This document shows, piece after piece, positions 30,767 through 42,225 of a stretch of 64,000 nt of DNA. Every line of letters begins with the position of its first letter. Positions within the stretch are counted from its first letter, which is position 1. The translations under genes and the position numbers were made by a program. Origin of the DNA: S009-33 sp041694255 (GTDB lineage: Bacteria; Patescibacteriota; Gracilibacteria; Absconditabacterales; Absconditicoccaceae). The stretch is taken from positions 14,662 through 78,661 of the forward strand of contig JASMTN010000017.1 of NCBI GenBank assembly GCA_041694255.1. Direction: 5' to 3'. The notes under the pieces are model-generated. The model made no database searches. It was not told the origin of the DNA and saw only the letters and a list, made by a program, of their open reading frames with translations.

Positions 30767-33637
30767 TTATTGTTTGACCTTCCCATCTTCAAGATCTATA
30801 ACTTTATCAGCAAATTGAAGGAGATTTTTATCATGCTCTATCATAACTATAGTATCTTGCTTATTTAAAAACTTTTTAAGTATATTAAGTAATTTTTCTA
30901 TATCTACAAAGTGAAGACCTACAGTAGGTTCATCTAGAAAATAGATAGTATGTCATTTATATTTTTTAAGTAGATTTTTTACAAGTTTAAGTCTTTGACT
31001 TTCTCATCATGAAAGTGTATGTGCTGGCTGTCAAAGTTTTAAATATCCTAGTCATATATCAACTAACAATTGAAGTTTTTCCTTAATATGAGGTATATCT
31101 TCAAAAAAATAAAGTGCATCTTTAATATAAAGATTAAGTATATCAGATGCATTTTTGCCATTCCAGTACACATTTAGTATCTCTGGTCTAAACCTTTTTC
31201 CATGACAAAGCTCACATTCTACATAAGTATCTGGAAGAAATTGTAATTCTATCTTTTTATAACCATATCACTTACATTCTTGACATGCACCTTTTGAACT
31301 ATTGAAACTAAAATAAGAGTTTGTAAGTTGGTAAAGTTTTGCTTCTGTACTATTTGAAAATAAAGTTCTTATATCATCCCAAACTCATATAAAAGTTGCA
31401 GGAGTAGATCTAGGGTTTTTACCTATTGCAGATTGATCTATATATACATAATTTTTAATATCTTCATATCATTTTATCCTATCAACTTGAAGTTTATTAT
31501 CAAAAAAGTTTGTTATAGCTTGTTTTTCATAATTTGCATACTCTGAAGGGTCTATAAGTTGCTTACTCATGATATCCATCCAAGAATAACCTTGTTTCAT
31601 AAGCATTGTTCTTATATATCATTGAACAACACTTTCTTTGTCTTTAAAAAAATTATATATTATATCATAAAGAACAGTAGTTTTTCAAGCTCACGACTGT
31701 CCTGTAATTATTGTAAATCATCATAAAGGAAGTTTAATATCTATATCTTTAAGGTTATGTTTTTTAGCTCATTTTACTTCCAAGTACTTTTTCATAGGTT
31801 TATGCTCAAAATCAACTTTTATCTTTTTCTTTCAAGTTACATAGTTTGAAGTTAATGTATCAGCTTTCAAAAAATCATCTACTTTTCAAGAAAAAACAAC
31901 TTCTCAACCAAAATCTCAAGCTCAAGGACCTATCTCTATAACATGATCAGCATTTTTTATAAAATCTTCATTATGCTCTACCACAATTATAGTATTTCAC
32001 ATCTTTTTAAGTTCTTTTATTGCTTTTATAGTTTTTAAACTTTCTTCTGTATCAAGTCAGATAGTAGGCTCATCTAACACATAGATAATACCAGAAAGTT
32101 TATTTCAAAGTTGTTTGGCAAGTCTAAGTCTTTGTATCTCTCATCATGAAAGAGTTGAAACTCACCTTATCAAACTCAAATAACCAAGTCAAAGGTCATC
32201 AACTGTTTTAAGTCTATCCAAAAGTGGATTAAGTATCCTATTTTTAAGTTCTTGCTTTGTTTTATCAAGTTTTATCTTTTTAAGCTGTTTTAAAAGTTCA
32301 CTTATAGGCAAAGTTTGAAAATAAGATATATCATTATACTCTTGAGTTTTTAATTTTACAGAAAGTGCAAATTTATTAAGTTTTTTACCTTCACACTTAG
32401 GACAAACTCAAAAATCTATCATAGCTTGAAAATCCCTTGTAAGCATTCATTTTTCATATTGTTCTTTAATTATCTGTTCTATACCCTCATAATATAAACT
32501 TATAAACTTTCATCACATATTTAACCTTAAAAGCTCATTATCTCAGTTTATAATTATATCTTTTATATCATCATCTAAGTTTTTCCATTTTACATCAAGA
32601 TTAAAATCATATCACATAGACAGTTTTTTAAGTATCTTTTGTCATATATTTGAATCTCTCCAAGGTAAGATAGCATTTTTTATAGGTTGATTTTCATCTA
32701 TCATCTTTTCAAGATCTACTTGTAGAGTCTCTCAAGTTCATTTACAATTCTCACAAGCTCACTCTGCTCTATTTGGACTAAAGTGTGCAGGAGTATATTC
32801 TGGAAAGTGAATATTACATCTACTACAATATGAGTATATAGTATAAGAATTAAGTTCTATATCTTCTTGTATATCTTCTTGTATATCTTCTGTATATTCT
32901 CATATATATATCTTATCATGCAAAGAAAACATCTTTATAAGGTCTTCTTGCAATCTATACTTATTATCTTTATTGATAGTTATCTTATCATAGATTCCAT
33001 ATACTTCAACTGGTAGATTTTGTTTATTAAAAGAAGGTTCTTCAAGATAAAAATAAACTGAATTAAAATCTTTTCATTTAACTAAAAATTGTGTAAATCA
33101 TATTCATTTATCTACCTTTTTTTGATTTGCTCTAAAGTATTGTTTTATCTTCTTATCTTCTTTAAAAGTTTTATTATCAGATAATAACCATATTTTTTTT
33201 CAATCATACTCTTTTATTATCTCATCCATAAGCTGATCTATAGTTTTTGATTTTATATTATCTCAACAACTATAACAAAAAATCTCTCAAAGTTTAGAAA
33301 AAGCAAGTCTAAGATAATCATCAGCTTCTGTCATTGTTCATACACTAGACCTTTTATTTCATCATTTTTTATTTTGCTCTATGGCGATAGCTGGAGAAAG
33401 TCACTCACTATGGTCTATCTGTGGTCTATCTCAAAGACTAAAAAAACCTCTTAAGTAAGTTGATAAACTTTCTATATACCTAAACTGTCATTCTTTATAT
33501 ATAGTACCAAAAGCAAGTGTAGATTTTCAAGAACCTGAAACTCCTGATATAACAGTTATCTTATTTTTAGGTATATTTACATCTATATTTTTAAGATTAT
33601 GTGTTTTTACTCATTGAAGTTTTATGCTGTCTTTCAT
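30767..33637 (-). CDS. uvrA: Excinuclease ABC subunit A
   Basis: 956 residues, full UvrA length with two ABC modules. First Walker A GVSGSGKS (32-39), N-terminus LQGVKTHNLKNIDVNIPKNK, and YIESLSTYLRGFF. Zinc modules appear as CYSCG near 115, and a Cys pair near 275-300 (CGACE, CKG). C-terminal module has a second Walker A, SGGE-type signature and LDEPTVGLH. UvrA finds bulky DNA damage and loads UvrB; uvrB/uvrC are not in the window. Confidence 0.95.
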
Positions 33638-33983
33638 ATATTTTATTATAGTTTTAAATATTATATTATATATTTTTTAGTGTAAGAAAATCAAGGGGAA
33701 GGGAGGGGAAAATCTTAAATGGAATATAAATTTTTCACAATAAACCAAACAACTATAAAAGTATAGTTCTTTTATGTTCCGATATTATTATATCATCTTT
33801 TATAATAAAAATAAAAATCAAGATAAAAAAGCCCTACTGTAGAGTAGGGCTTTAAATACATTAATGTAACTTTTACAAACAAAATCACTCATAACAGTTT
33901 TAAATATTAGAAAATATTTTTTATTTTACTTGACTCTTTAATTTAGAAAAACTGTCTAATTTAAATCGCATAAGCTTTTATAC
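33638..33983. other. Intergenic region between uvrA and the pilin-like gene
   Basis: 346 bp. Holds a purine-rich patch near 33692-33710, a strong terminator at 33827-33853 and AT-rich sequence on either side. No gene was found on either strand. The uvrA promoter should lie in 33638-33780 but no clear hexamer pair stands out. Confidence 0.6.
33827..33853 (-). terminator. Strong rho-independent terminator downstream of the pilin-like gene
   Basis: AAGCCCTACT / AGTAGGGCTT perfect 10-bp stem with a 4-nt loop. On the minus strand it is followed by six T, so it ends the 33984-35750 transcript about 130 nt past its stop codon; it could also work in the other direction. Confidence 0.85.
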
Positions 33984-35750
33984 TTAACGAACAAAGGTCC
34001 ACGTAGTTGTTCATCCACTAGATCAGTTATAACCATTTCTATGCCGTCCTCATACTGTTTCATCATCACGAGCAGGGTCTCCATGTCCCTCTATCATAGA
34101 AGCTTTAGTAGCAACTCATGTATCTTTATTCCATGCATAAGTTCAATATGAAGGGTTGTCATAATTCCGTCCATTTATTCACCGAGTCCGAGTATCTTTT
34201 GCAGAGGAACCCTTGTAAGAAGAGTTTGTTTGCCGTGACCCTGAACCTGGTTTTCTGTATTTTGTTGCATCTGTTCCTGGATAATATGTATATTCCTTAA
34301 CTAAACCAGCAAAGATTGCATGATAATTTAATTCATTCAACATATAAAATTCAGCATTTTGATATGTTTTGCCATTTGCATGGTAAATTGACCTTATTTT
34401 TTCATCACTTAGTCCTGCACTATTACTTTGAGTTATACTAATTAAATCACCACATCAATCACCTGATTTTTCATGAACACATCACATTTGTTGCTTTATA
34501 TTTACTCTTTGCAAAGTCCACCCACCTCAATCAGTCGTCATGTCACAATATACTTTAAATGCTGGATCTGTGTCTGGTTTTATCCAATATACTCAGTCTC
34601 AAATAGCTCAATCATATACATATCAACTTGGTGTTGTATTTTTATATTCATTACATGATTTTGCATAAGTTCCATCTGCCCATTTTCTTCAATTTGTATC
34701 ATCTCATATTATTCATGCTTCACAATTTCAATTATTATTATAATATCAAGTATTACAACTAGCACTTTCACTTCCATAATTTAGGTTTCAATCATTACAA
34801 CTTGCTTTTATAGTTGCTGTTCATCATGTTATTGTTTTTGTTCATTCTCATTCTTTTCCATGTCATATATATGGGATATTATATCAACTATGACTTGTAC
34901 TAGCACAATCATCATATACTTTTACACTATCTGTTCTATCTATCTCTTCTTGCAATTCTGTTTCATCCATTTCTTTTACTTTTTCATATGTTGGTTCATT
35001 AAAATTTTCATATGCTCATGTTAGAACTTGTGCTATCTGTGTTATATCTTCTCATGTTCATATTTTCCATGTTATATAATTTGTTAATGTTGTTCAGTTT
35101 GTTTTATTTTTATATTCTTTATTATAGTTTGTTCATTTGTTTGTTACAAAGTATATCTTTTCTCAACTTGAAAATCATGTTATATATTTTGTTGGATCAT
35201 CTACTATCAAACTTGGTACTGGATATATTTTTTTATTTGCTCATGCTCATTTTATTATAAACTTATCATTATAGTTTCATCTTACTATTGATTTATAAGT
35301 ATTTGTATATACTTCATTCAAGTAAGGATTGTATGCTGTTGCACTATCTGTTGTTATTGATCATATATTATACTTTTTTTGATCTGTTGTTACAGAGTAT
35401 GTATACAATTTGTTTTCTGCATTTGGATCTTCTGGTGTTTTTGTCAGGCTATCTATATTTGATATAGCTACCTCTCATAGTTTCCCTTGATACCATAAAG
35501 CTTCATTATCTCATGTTATAGTTACTGGATTATCTGGCATTGGATATTTTACATTTTCTATATAACTTATTTCCATAGATTTTTCTATAGTATTCATATC
35601 TGCTATTACTCTTGTATCTTTAGATTTTCCCATCCATTTTGTAAGCATCATCCCAGCACTCACTGCAAGTATTGCTACTATTGCTATAACTACAATAAGT
35701 TACACTAGTGTAAAACCTTTTTTATTCCATAATCTTTTTAGAAGTTTCAT
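33984..35750 (-). pseudogene. Type IV prepilin-like adhesin with fibrinogen-like C-terminus, interrupted by a TAA at the pilin Glu codon
   Basis: 588 codons if codon 17 is read through. N-terminus is a prepilin: KKGFTLV-stop-LIVVIAIVAILAVSA, cleavage expected after Gly12. The stop (35700-35702, TAA on the minus strand) replaces the invariant Glu at mature position 5; GAA to TAA is one base change. After it the frame stays open for 571 codons. The middle is Thr/Asn/Tyr-rich. The C-terminal third has GVYWIKPDTDPAFKVYCDMT, then TDGGGWTLQRVN, matching the start of fibrinogen-related domains, often sugar- or surface-binding. Several CGG codons cluster near the end. Promoter and terminator look intact. 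A sequencing error, a recent mutation or recoding are all possible. Confidence 0.8.
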
Positions 35751-35785
35751 TTTTTATTTATAATAGTATAAATATATATTCCTGT

Positions 35786-35814
35786 ATTATATAGTTTTGT
35801 TTATTTTGTTTCAA
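35786..35814 (-). promoter_or_regulatory. Promoter of the pilin-like gene
   Basis: On the minus strand TTGAAA and TATAAT with exactly 17 bp between, about 36 bp upstream of the ATG at 35750. A near-consensus promoter in front of an interrupted gene argues against long-term decay. Confidence 0.7.
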
Positions 35815-35822
35815 GGGAAATT

Positions 35823-36070
35823 TTATTTACAGATTGCAATAATTTCTATATAAACTAAAAATTTCTTAGGTAGTTTGCTAACTTCCATAGCATTTATTTC
35901 AGGTTTATATTCAAAGTATTTTACATATACTTTGTTTACCTTTTGAAAATATAAAAAATAATCTATTTTTCTTTACTAGAATTATTTTTCCACAATACCT
36001 TAGCAAAGTGAGATTTGTTTATAGCATCCATTATTGTTACTACTCAAGTATACTTTCATTTTTTTTGCAT
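35823..36070 (-). pseudogene. Small gene broken by a one-base frameshift in an A run
   Basis: From the ATG at 36070 a frame of 35 codons (MQKKGKYTGVVTIMDAINKS, ending SSKEK) stops at a TAG at 35963-35965. In the +1 frame right at the preceding A run the coding-like text continues without break: IDYFLYFQKVNKVYVKYFEY, then KPEINAMEVSKLPKKFLVYI and a stop at 35823. Adding one A to the homopolymer would join them into an 82-residue protein. No family recognised. Sits just upstream of the interrupted pilin-like gene. Confidence 0.5.
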
Positions 36071-36217
36071 TTTTATTTTTAGTTAATTTTTTTAAAAAAT
36101 AATCAAGTAATTATATTATAAAATTAATTTAAACAATGTCAATATATGGTTTTATTTATTGAATTAATTTTTAAAATAATTAGTATAAGTAAAAATTTAA
36201 TTCATATTTTTAAAAAA

Positions 36218-37435
36218 ATGTTTAAAGTAAGTAAATCAAGCTGATTATCTTGAAAAATACAACTTTCAGCAAGTAAAAATGCAGCATTGCCAATATTAGC
36301 AGCAAATTTCATGGTTGATAATAAAGTATTATTAGAAAATTTACCAGACATTATTGATGTTAATATACTTAAAGAAATATGAGAAACATACCTCCAAAAA
36401 TGAACTCTTGTATCACCACTTACAGAAAAAATTAGAAGTTCCATACTTTTAATCCCAGTTTGATTATATAAGTTTTGAAAAATAGATTTTAGTAACTGTG
36501 GTTGATGTAGTCTATGAAAAAGACCACTTGATATATTTGATAATGCTTTTGAACAAGCTTGAGTTAATGTTATACAAAAAACAGATAGAAAAACATTTAA
36601 AGTAAAATGAAAGCCAAATAAAAAAATAGTTTTAAATAGCTTTTCAGTGACAGCAACTGAAGGTTTGGTTACTTACTTAGCTTTTTTAGATAAAATAGAT
36701 TATGAAATAGAAATAGCAAATATAGCTATAGAACCTCATGTTATAGATTTAATAAACTTTTTAAAACAGCTTTGAGCAAATATAAGGCTTGATTATGATC
36801 ATAGATTATACATAAAACCTTCAAAGATAGATATTAAAAATTATACTTATAACATAGTTTCTGATTATATAGAAGCAGGTACTTTCTTTGGACTTTGAGC
36901 TATTGTAGATGATAGTGAGATATTAATTGAAAATATAAACCCTCAACATCTTGAAAGTATGTTTACTATAGCAGATAAAATCTGAATAAATTATGAATAT
37001 TGAAACAACTATATAAAAGTAAATTCTTTTAATAAAGAAAACTATACAAATACAAATATACAAACTATGATATATCCTTGATTTCCTACAGATTTACAAA
37101 GTATATTTTGAACACTTCTAACACAAGTAAATTGAATAAGTAGAATACATGAAGTACTTTTTGAATGAAGATTTTGATATTTTACAGAACTTGAAAATAT
37201 GTGAGCACATGTAGAAGTACTTAATCCTCATGAAGTACTTATTATAGGATGAAAAAAATTTGAATGAACTTATGTTAATACTAAAGATCTAAGAGCATGA
37301 GCTTGACTTATACTTGCCTGATGTGTTGCAGATTGAGAAACTCATATTGCAAATGAACATATTATAAAAAGATGATATGAAAATATTATAGAAAAATTAA
37401 AACAAATTTGAGTAAATATAAAAGAAGAAAAATAA
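36218..37435 (+). CDS. murA: UDP-N-acetylglucosamine 1-carboxyvinyltransferase
   Basis: 405 residues. N-terminal LSASKNAALPILAANFMVDN holds the active-site Lys and Asn. Catalytic Cys97 lies in CGGCSLGKRPLD. Other family blocks: SVTATEGLVTYLAF, EAGTFFGLGAIV, PGFPTDLQSIFGTLLTQVNG and ENRFG-like FEGRFGYFTELENMGA. Transfers enolpyruvyl from PEP to UDP-GlcNAc, the first committed step of peptidoglycan synthesis, so the organism makes or edits its own wall. Cys instead of Asp predicts fosfomycin sensitivity by family knowledge. Single gene flanked by noncoding repeats. Confidence 0.95.
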
Positions 37436-37600
37436 AAATTTAATCTTTGGGTTTTAATAATAGTAATTATTATAAATCTTCAAAAGAATAATTTTCTTAA
37501 CAGTTTTTAGTCTGCGGGGAATTTCCTTAACTTTTTGAAGAATCAAAACCATAACTAAAAGCTTAAAAATTATAAAATATCAGATTTATAATATACTCTT

Positions 37601-37670
37601 TTAACTTGCTACTTAAAACTTGCAACTTGTTACTTACAACTTGTAACTTGCTACTTGAAACTTGCAACTA
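37601..37670. repeat. Dispersed AACTTGC/TACTTG repeat array
   Basis: Seven imperfect 10-12-nt units (AACTTGCTACT, AACTTGCAACTT, GTAACTTG) in tandem, between murA and the PriA-like gene. Same family as the arrays at 21771, 38711, 39919, 42823, 56995 and 59818. Confidence 0.85.
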
Positions 37671-38702
37671 TTATATAATATTATTTGGCAACCAATCTAT
37701 CTGAAATCATTTTTCTTTAATTTTCAATCTTTCAACAGCAAGGTCTAAAAAACTTTTAATATTTTCTCACTTTAAAACTATATTATAATGATACTTTCAA
37801 AATTTTTTATAAACTAGTTGAGGTGTTGGAAAGGTAGTTATATCAAAGTTTTGATTTTGTATCAAGTATTTTAACTCACTTTCAAGTTTTGATATTTTTC
37901 TATACAATCTCTCTTCTATTTGAGATTTGTACATTATAATAGCAATTTGAGAATATGGAGGATAATTTAAATTTTTTCTATATTCAAGTTCTTTATTCCA
38001 AAATTTTTTTAAATCAAGTTTTAATATATTTTCATATACATAATGTTCTTGATTAAAAGTTTGTATTATAAAGTTTGAAGTACTATATTTTTTAATAAAT
38101 TCATATAAAAACAAAAAATGCTTTTCTCAAACATTAAAATCTGGTATAGAAAGTCAACCATCAGCATTAAAAAAAATCACAAGATCTGGTTTAAAATATT
38201 TACTTTCACTTGATAATATAGAAGTTGATACTACATATTTTTCATTTTCTAAACTTAATTTATTCTTTTCTATCTTAGATTTAGAGTTTATATCAGTATT
38301 TTCTATAACTTTTGATTTTATATTGTACATATCTTGTAAAAATCAAGCAAGTTTATAAGTTCATATTCAAGATTCTTTTATATTGGTTCATCAGCAACTA
38401 TTACATACTCATTCATTTTCATATATAGTTTTACATATAGGACACATATTTACAAACTGGTTATTATTCACATATTTTGCAATTGGTATATCACAATTTC
38501 TACATTTAGGAATATTACCACAATCTTCACATATACTAGAAGAAGAATATCACTTTCTATTTGCAACAAAAAGTATCTTTTTTCAAAGTTTTATATATTT
38601 TTTGATACTTTTATCAGTTAACACTCAAAACAGCTTGTTTTTTTCAGAAAGTAGATCAACAAGAGCTATTTTTTTATTTTCTATGTCTGAAAGTTTATAC
38701 AT
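37671..38702 (-). CDS. Short PriA-like protein (C-terminal half of primosomal protein N')
   Basis: 343 residues against about 700 for PriA. Two zinc-binding clusters CEDCGNIPKCRNC and CPICKTIYENEGVCNSC (about 70-120) as in the PriA helicase core, then the C-terminal block EHYVYENILKLDLKKFWNKE followed by LEYRKNLNYPPYSQIAIIMY, a PriA hallmark. The N-terminal DNA-binding domain and the Walker A/DEAH lobe are absent, and no remnant lies upstream. Could be a replication-restart adaptor without helicase activity, or a decayed copy. Its stop abuts the repeat array at 37601-37670. Confidence 0.85.
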
Positions 38703-38710
38703 AATAGTTT

Positions 38711-38815
38711 AAAAGTTGAAAGTTTAAAGTAGCAAGTTAATAGTAACAATCTACAAGATAATAGTTTAAATTTTTAAATAGAAACTTATATTACTTGTTA
38801 CTTGCAACTTGTATC
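38711..38815. repeat. Dispersed repeat array between PriA-like and pilC genes
   Basis: Units AGTTTAAAGTAGCAAGTTAA and TTACTTGTTACTTGCAACTT in both orientations; belongs to the AACTTGC family. Confidence 0.8.
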
Positions 38816-38820
38816 TGTTA

Positions 38821-39918
38821 TTATGAAAGACTTCATATAAGATCAGCCATAGGTAAAAAGATACTTGCAACGATTGTTCATATAATACCAGCAACAAAAA
38901 CCATCAATAAAGGCTCTATCATTTTAGTAAGTCATTCAATTTTTGTATCAACTTCGTTTCTATAAAAATTAGCCATTTTATCCAAAACTTCTCATACATT
39001 ACCAGTTTTTTCTCATATTCATATAATTTGTATAAGTATAGGATTAAATAACCAACTACCTTCAAAAGAATCTGTCATTTCCAATCAAACCTCTAAATCT
39101 TTTTTAACATCAATAATTTTCTTTTTATAATGATAATTAGAAAATATATTTGAAATTTGATTTAATGACTCAAGAGGTGAAATTCAAGCATTATAAAAAT
39201 CTCATAACAGTTTAGAAAATCTATACCGATAAAACGTTTTGGTAATAGGTCATATAACAGGGGCTTTTAAAATATATTTATCTACAACAATTTTAAATGG
39301 AAGGAATGAATTATAAAATATTCATAACAAAATAGGTATACCAAACAATAAAGAAAATACAACCATATAACTTTCCTGCAAATAATTTGAAGCATTTATT
39401 ACAAACTGAGTTATTCAAGGAAGATCAAGTTCAGGTGGAAATATTGTAACTATTGTTGGAATAACTTTCCATAAAAGTATAACAACAGCAAATATAGATA
39501 TTAATATAACAACAGAAGGATACATCATAGCTGATTTTACTTTACCTTTAATTGCCTGAAACTTTTCAAGTTCTATAGACATACTTTCAAGTGTTTCTGG
39601 AAGTTTTCATATTTGTTCAGCTGATTTTATAAGCTCTATCTCAGAGGTTGTGAAAAAATCACTATATTTAGATAAGGCATCTGAAAATCATACTCACTCA
39701 TTTATTTGTTCTATAGTATCTTTAAGTATTTTTTTTACTCAAGGATGAGTTTCTGCCTTTTCAATACTTTGTAAAGAATCCCTTATTCATAATCATGCAT
39801 TTTGAGTTGCAGCTAAAAGCCTAAATAAAACAACCTTATTATTTGCATTTGGTTTATTAATCTGCATATAAACCTTTTCAAGTGTTCATTGTTTTTTACT
39901 TCATCAAACTATAGCCAT
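38821..39918 (-). CDS. pilC: Type IV pilus/type II secretion inner-membrane protein PilC (GspF family)
   Basis: 365 residues with two GspF domains. First: FRLLAATQNAGLGIRDSLQS, IEQINEGVGFSDAL, then helix AMMYPSVVILISIFAVVILL. Second: RFSKLLGDFYNAGISPLESL, QIIGIGEKTGNVGEVLDKMA and the final helix MIEPLLMVFVAGIIGTIVAS. PilC couples the pilus motor ATPase to pilin in the membrane. It could serve prepilins such as that at 33984-35750. One CGG codon (39236-39238) lies at a position that is hydrophobic in homologues. Flanked on both sides by dispersed repeats. Confidence 0.93.
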
Positions 39919-40023
39919 AATATAATAGTTACAAGTTAAAAGTAGCAAATAGCAAGTTGTTAGTTTATATAGAAAGTTTAAATTATATAATTTTCTTGTA
40001 ACTTTCTACTTGAATCTTGCTAG
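39919..40023. repeat. Dispersed repeat array between pilC and ftsK
   Basis: Contains TTACAAGTTAAAAGTAGCAA, ATAGCAAGTTGTTAG and CTTGTAACTTTCTACTTGAA; same family as the other AACTTGC arrays. Confidence 0.8.
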
Positions 40024-40025
40024 GA

Positions 40026-42158
40026 CTATATAAGTATATCTCTTGGCTTACTTCATTCTTGGGGTCATACTACTCATTTTTCTTCAAGTTGATCCATAAG
40101 TCTAGCAGCACGAGCAAATCATACCTTAAGCCTTCTTTGTAATAATGTTATTGAAGCCTTTCTTGTTTGTTGTATGACTTCCACAGCTTGCTTTATAAGC
40201 TCTTCATCATCTCAAGATAAATTACTATTATCATAAGAACTTTCTGGAGAGTTTCAGTTTAATATATCCATAAGTTCATTATCATATATATTATTTTCAT
40301 CTATATCTTTAAGATACTTTTCTTTCAAATCAGATATAATATCTTCTGTATCATCAGTATCTATAAATGGAGCTTGTGCTCTTATAGGGTGCTTATAAGA
40401 AGGTGATACAAATAATAAATCTCATTTTCAAAGCAAGTCTTCTGCTCATTGTCTATCAAGTATAGTTCTTGAATCTATTCAACTTACTACACCAAATGCT
40501 ATTCTTGTAGGAACATTTGCCTTTATAAGTCATGTAATAACATTTACAGAAGGTCTTTGAGTTGCTAAGATAAGATGCATACCTATTGCCCTTGCCATTT
40601 GTGCTATCCTTGCAATATTATGTTCAACTTCCTTTTTATTTCAACTCATCATAAGATCTGCTAACTCATCAACCACTATTACTATTCTACTCATTTTATC
40701 TTTTTCGTCAACTTTTTTATTATATTCATATATATTTTTAACTCTATTATCTTTCAAAAGTTTATATCTTTTATTCATAAGGTCAACAGACCACTTAAGA
40801 ACTTTAAGTGCTTTTTCAGGTTCATTTATAATAGGAGCAAGAAGATAAGGCAATCCTTCATAAAGTCAAAGCTCTACTTGTTTAGGGTCTATCATTATAA
40901 ACTTAAGCTCATCAGGTGTATTTTGATATAATAAAGAAATTATATAATCATTTATAGCAACTGACTTTCATGAACCAGTTTGTCAAGCAACAAGTAAATG
41001 CGGCATTGATTCTAAGGAATTTATAAAATTTTTTCAATTTATATTTTTTCAAATAGCAAGATTTGTTAAATTTTTATTCATTGATTTTGTAAAATCTTTA
41101 GCTCAAAGTACTTGTCAAAGATGTACTATTTTAGATTTTGGGTTCGGCATTTCTATACCCACATACTCTGTTCAAGGTATAGGTGTAAGTATTCTTATAG
41201 AAGATTTTAAAGACAAACTAAGATCTTTTTTCATATTTTCTATACTAGAAACTTTTATACCTTTTGCAGGCTTTATCTTAAACTGTATGATAGTAGGTCA
41301 AACTTCATATCAAGCTATATCAACAGGTATATTAAATTCTTCTAATTTTGCTTTTATATCTTGAGCTTGCTCTATTAATATATTTTCATCTACTTCATAA
41401 TTTTCTGACTCTATCTTTAAATTATCTATAGAAAATGTTGGCTTATCTTTTGGATAAATTATTTTAGTATTTTTTTCTTCTTTTTTTTCTTTAAACTTTC
41501 TATCAATTTTGTTTTTAAATATTTCTTTAACTACATCTTTATCTTTTTTTTCAGTTTCATTTTTTATAAAATTATTTTTTTCATGTTTCTTTAAAGGTTT
41601 TTTGATTTTAACAGTTTTTCTTTTTACTTCCTCTTCTGGGACTTCAAATTCTATCTTAGGTATAAGTAAAAATAAATTTAATCTCCAAGAAGTAAATATA
41701 AAAGATAATAAAAATAAAATAATAGAAAAAATTTTAGCAGCACTGGCACTTCATCACATTAAAAATGCAATTGCTTGTATAACACCCCATCAAACATATC
41801 CACCATTTGCAAGTATAGCACTTTGATCTCAACTATTAAGCCAAGGAAAAGACAATATAGAAAGTAAAAATGAAAATGTTATAAAACTATATATTCAAAA
41901 CCTTTCTTTAAAATTTTGAGGGTACAAAATTAACATAACTCAAAGAAGAATAAGTATCCCATAAAAAAAATTATTTCATAATCTACCAAAAAAGAACTCA
42001 GTAATATAAGTCAAGTATATTAAAGGGCTTTCATGTGCATAATTATTAACAAAAAAATATAATAAACCAATACTTATAAGTATAAGTCATATTTTTCATG
42101 GACTTGAAACAACCTTTTTTCTTCTTGTAGAAGCTCTACTCCTTTTTTTTCTAGGCAT
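40026..42158 (-). CDS. ftsK: DNA translocase FtsK/SpoIIIE
   Basis: 710 residues. Basic N-terminus MPRKKRSRASTRRKK, four membrane helices within about 25-160, a Lys/Glu-rich linker, then the motor: LLVAGQTGSGKSVAINDYII (Walker A about 386) and RIVIVVDELADLMM (Walker B). The C-terminal gamma winged helix is present, ending in ARAARLMDQLEEKGVVGP then QEGSKPR. It pumps chromosome DNA through the division septum. CGT in GFARAAR codes Arg at an invariant position, so CGT keeps its normal meaning. Confidence 0.96.
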
Positions 42159-42225
42159 AATAAAAAAACTAAAACATTATTAAAATCTACAAACATAATA
42201 CTTGTTTTATTTTATTTTTCAATGT

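Noticed and set aside
34012..34300. Plus-strand frame of 60 codons at 34118-34300
   Set aside because: It is antisense to the fibrinogen-like domain of the adhesin gene.
37601..37670. CRISPR array
   Set aside because: The units are 10-12 nt, imperfect and without unique spacers, and no cas gene is present in the window.
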